The notes under the pieces are model-generated. The model did no database searches. It was not told the DNA's origin and was given only the letters and a program-made list of their open reading frames with translations. From NCBI RefSeq assembly GCF_026153205.1, contig NZ_JAPFBW010000010.1:1-64000 (forward strand): 64,000 nt of DNA. Direction: 5' to 3'. How positions within the stretch are numbered: the stretch's first letter is position 1; each line of letters opens with the position of its first letter. This document shows positions 63,231-64,000 of this stretch, one piece after another. The DNA is from Aquabacterium sp. A7-Y (GTDB taxonomy: Bacteria > Pseudomonadota > Gammaproteobacteria > Burkholderiales > Burkholderiaceae_C). The position numbers were made by a program, and so were the translations under genes.

Positions 63231-64000
63231 TCAGCCGGGCACCGCGAGCGCCGCCCTGAGCCGCGGTGCGGCGAAGTCGATGAAAGCGCGCACCTTGGCG
63301 GCGGCCCGGCGCCCTTCGGCATACACGAGGTGCACCGGGATGGGCGGCGGCTCGTGGCCGGCCAGCACGATCTGCAGCCGGCCGGCCTGCACGTCGGCGG
63401 CCACCTGATAGGACAGGGCGCGGGTCAGGCCCCGCCCGGCGAGGGCCGCGGCGATGCCCACTTCCCCGGCATTGACCACCAGCCGCACGCGCGGCTGCAC
63501 CGCCTCGCGCTCGCGCCCTGCGTCGGGCGGGCCGAACAGCCAGGGCGCATCGCGGCCGCCGGTCTGCGAGCTGCCGATGGCGTCGTGCTGCGCGAGATCG
63601 GCCGGCCGTTGCGGCTCGCCACGCGCGGCGAGGTAGGCAGGCGTTGCCACCACCACCCGCCGCACGGCGCCGACCGGCACCGCGGTCAGCGAGGAGTCGG
63701 GCAGGTGGGCGATGCGCACCGCGATGTCCAGCCCCTCGTCGACCAGGTTGACGACGCGGTCGACGAAAAAGCTGCGCACCCGCAGGCGCGGATGGGCGTC
63801 GAGGAAGTCGAACAGAAGCGGCGCGACATGCAGCCGCCCGAACAGGCTGGAGGCGGTGACGGCGAGCTGGCCCTGCGGCTCGGCATAGGCGCCGCGGGCC
63901 GAGGCGTCGGCCTCTTCCAACTCGGCCAGCAGGCGCTTGCAGTCCAGCAGGTAGCGCTCGCCGGCCTCGGTGAGGCGCACGCTGCGGGTGGTCCGGTGCA
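63231..64000 (-). CDS. LysR-family regulator, 5' end beyond the window
   Basis: About 256 residues are visible. The part at the window edge reads HRTTRSVRLTEAGERYLLDC, the end of a LysR winged helix. The effector domain follows with GQLAVTASSLFGRLHVAPLL, VVNLVDEGLDIAVRIAHLPD and AAALAGRGLTRALSYQVAAD, as in CrgA-like members. About 45 N-terminal residues lie outside the window. Its regulatory target is not visible. Confidence 0.88.
   Translation of the reverse strand, partial: HRTTRSVRLTEAGERYLLDCKRLLAELEEADASARGAYAEPQGQLAVTASSLFGRLHVAPLLFDFLDAHPRLRVRSFFVDRVVNLVDEGLDIAVRIAHLPDSSLTAVPVGAVRRVVVATPAYLAARGEPQRPADLAQHDAIGSSQTGGRDAPWLFGPPDAGREREAVQPRVRLVVNAGEVGIAAALAGRGLTRALSYQVAADVQAGRLQIVLAGHEPPPIPVHLVYAEGRRAAAKVRAFIDFAAPRLRAALAVPG

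Overview
This 64 kb window is GC-rich, densely coded bacterial chromosome. It is most likely from a betaproteobacterium of the order Burkholderiales (Rubrivivax/Ideonella/Schlegelella-like). The reasons are GC-rich third codon positions, a GTP-type PEP carboxykinase, many LysR regulators facing their targets, DadA and MarC family members, and a PEP-CTERM surface protein. Genus is not resolved. I see no rRNA, tRNA, CRISPR array, insertion sequence or phage gene.

Layout. 1-3 kb: the 5' part of a large secreted solenoid-like protein and a secreted family I lipase. 3.1-6.3 kb: a patch of lower GC with a GRDP-like (DUF1399) protein, several DNA dyads and a hybrid histidine kinase. 6.5-14.6 kb: an AbrB-family transporter, a TupA-like binding protein with a MOSC protein, pckG, a secreted subtilase and two tandem paralogous small proteins. 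14.6-28 kb: amino-acid and phosphate genes (LysR, dadA, LysE/ArgO exporter, argP, phoD, uspA, LysR-mmsA, SMP-30, phoX). 28-36.7 kb: orphan proteins, a PEP-CTERM protein, an AAA+ ATPase with a dyad over its promoter, an SDR-marC-nitronate monooxygenase operon and a GH13/hemerythrin pair. 37-41.8 kb: an ethanolamine module (permease, eutB, eutC, AraC regulator). 44.4-48.1 kb: creBCD with a perfect cre-tag. 49-57.7 kb: a GMC oxidoreductase converging on a run of HD-GYP, sorbosone-dehydrogenase-like, Cu/Zn SOD fusion and PAS hybrid kinase genes. 58-64 kb: a TSUP permease behind a structured leader, a sensor kinase lacking its histidine, a MatB-like ligase, a Rid protein and a truncated LysR.

How the genes work together. 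Several modules are self-contained. ArgP faces the exporter it probably controls. The exporter is followed by D-amino-acid dehydrogenase. CreB probably binds the TTCAC-N6-TTCAC site before creD. The AraC protein faces the ethanolamine genes. The sorbosone-dehydrogenase/SOD-propeller/hybrid-kinase row looks like a periplasmic oxidation unit with its own sensor.

Two genes carry one-base frameshifts. eutC lacks one base near 37644. creC has seven T residues at 45160-45166 where six would keep the frame. Either can be a real lesion or a sequence error. The most interesting unexplained items are the TSUP leader with competing stems, a structured plus-strand RNA candidate at 21350-21573, the SOD-propeller fusion, the hemerythrin fusion, the kinase with Asp in place of the phospho-accepting His, and the AAA+ gene whose -10 box lies inside a perfect dyad.
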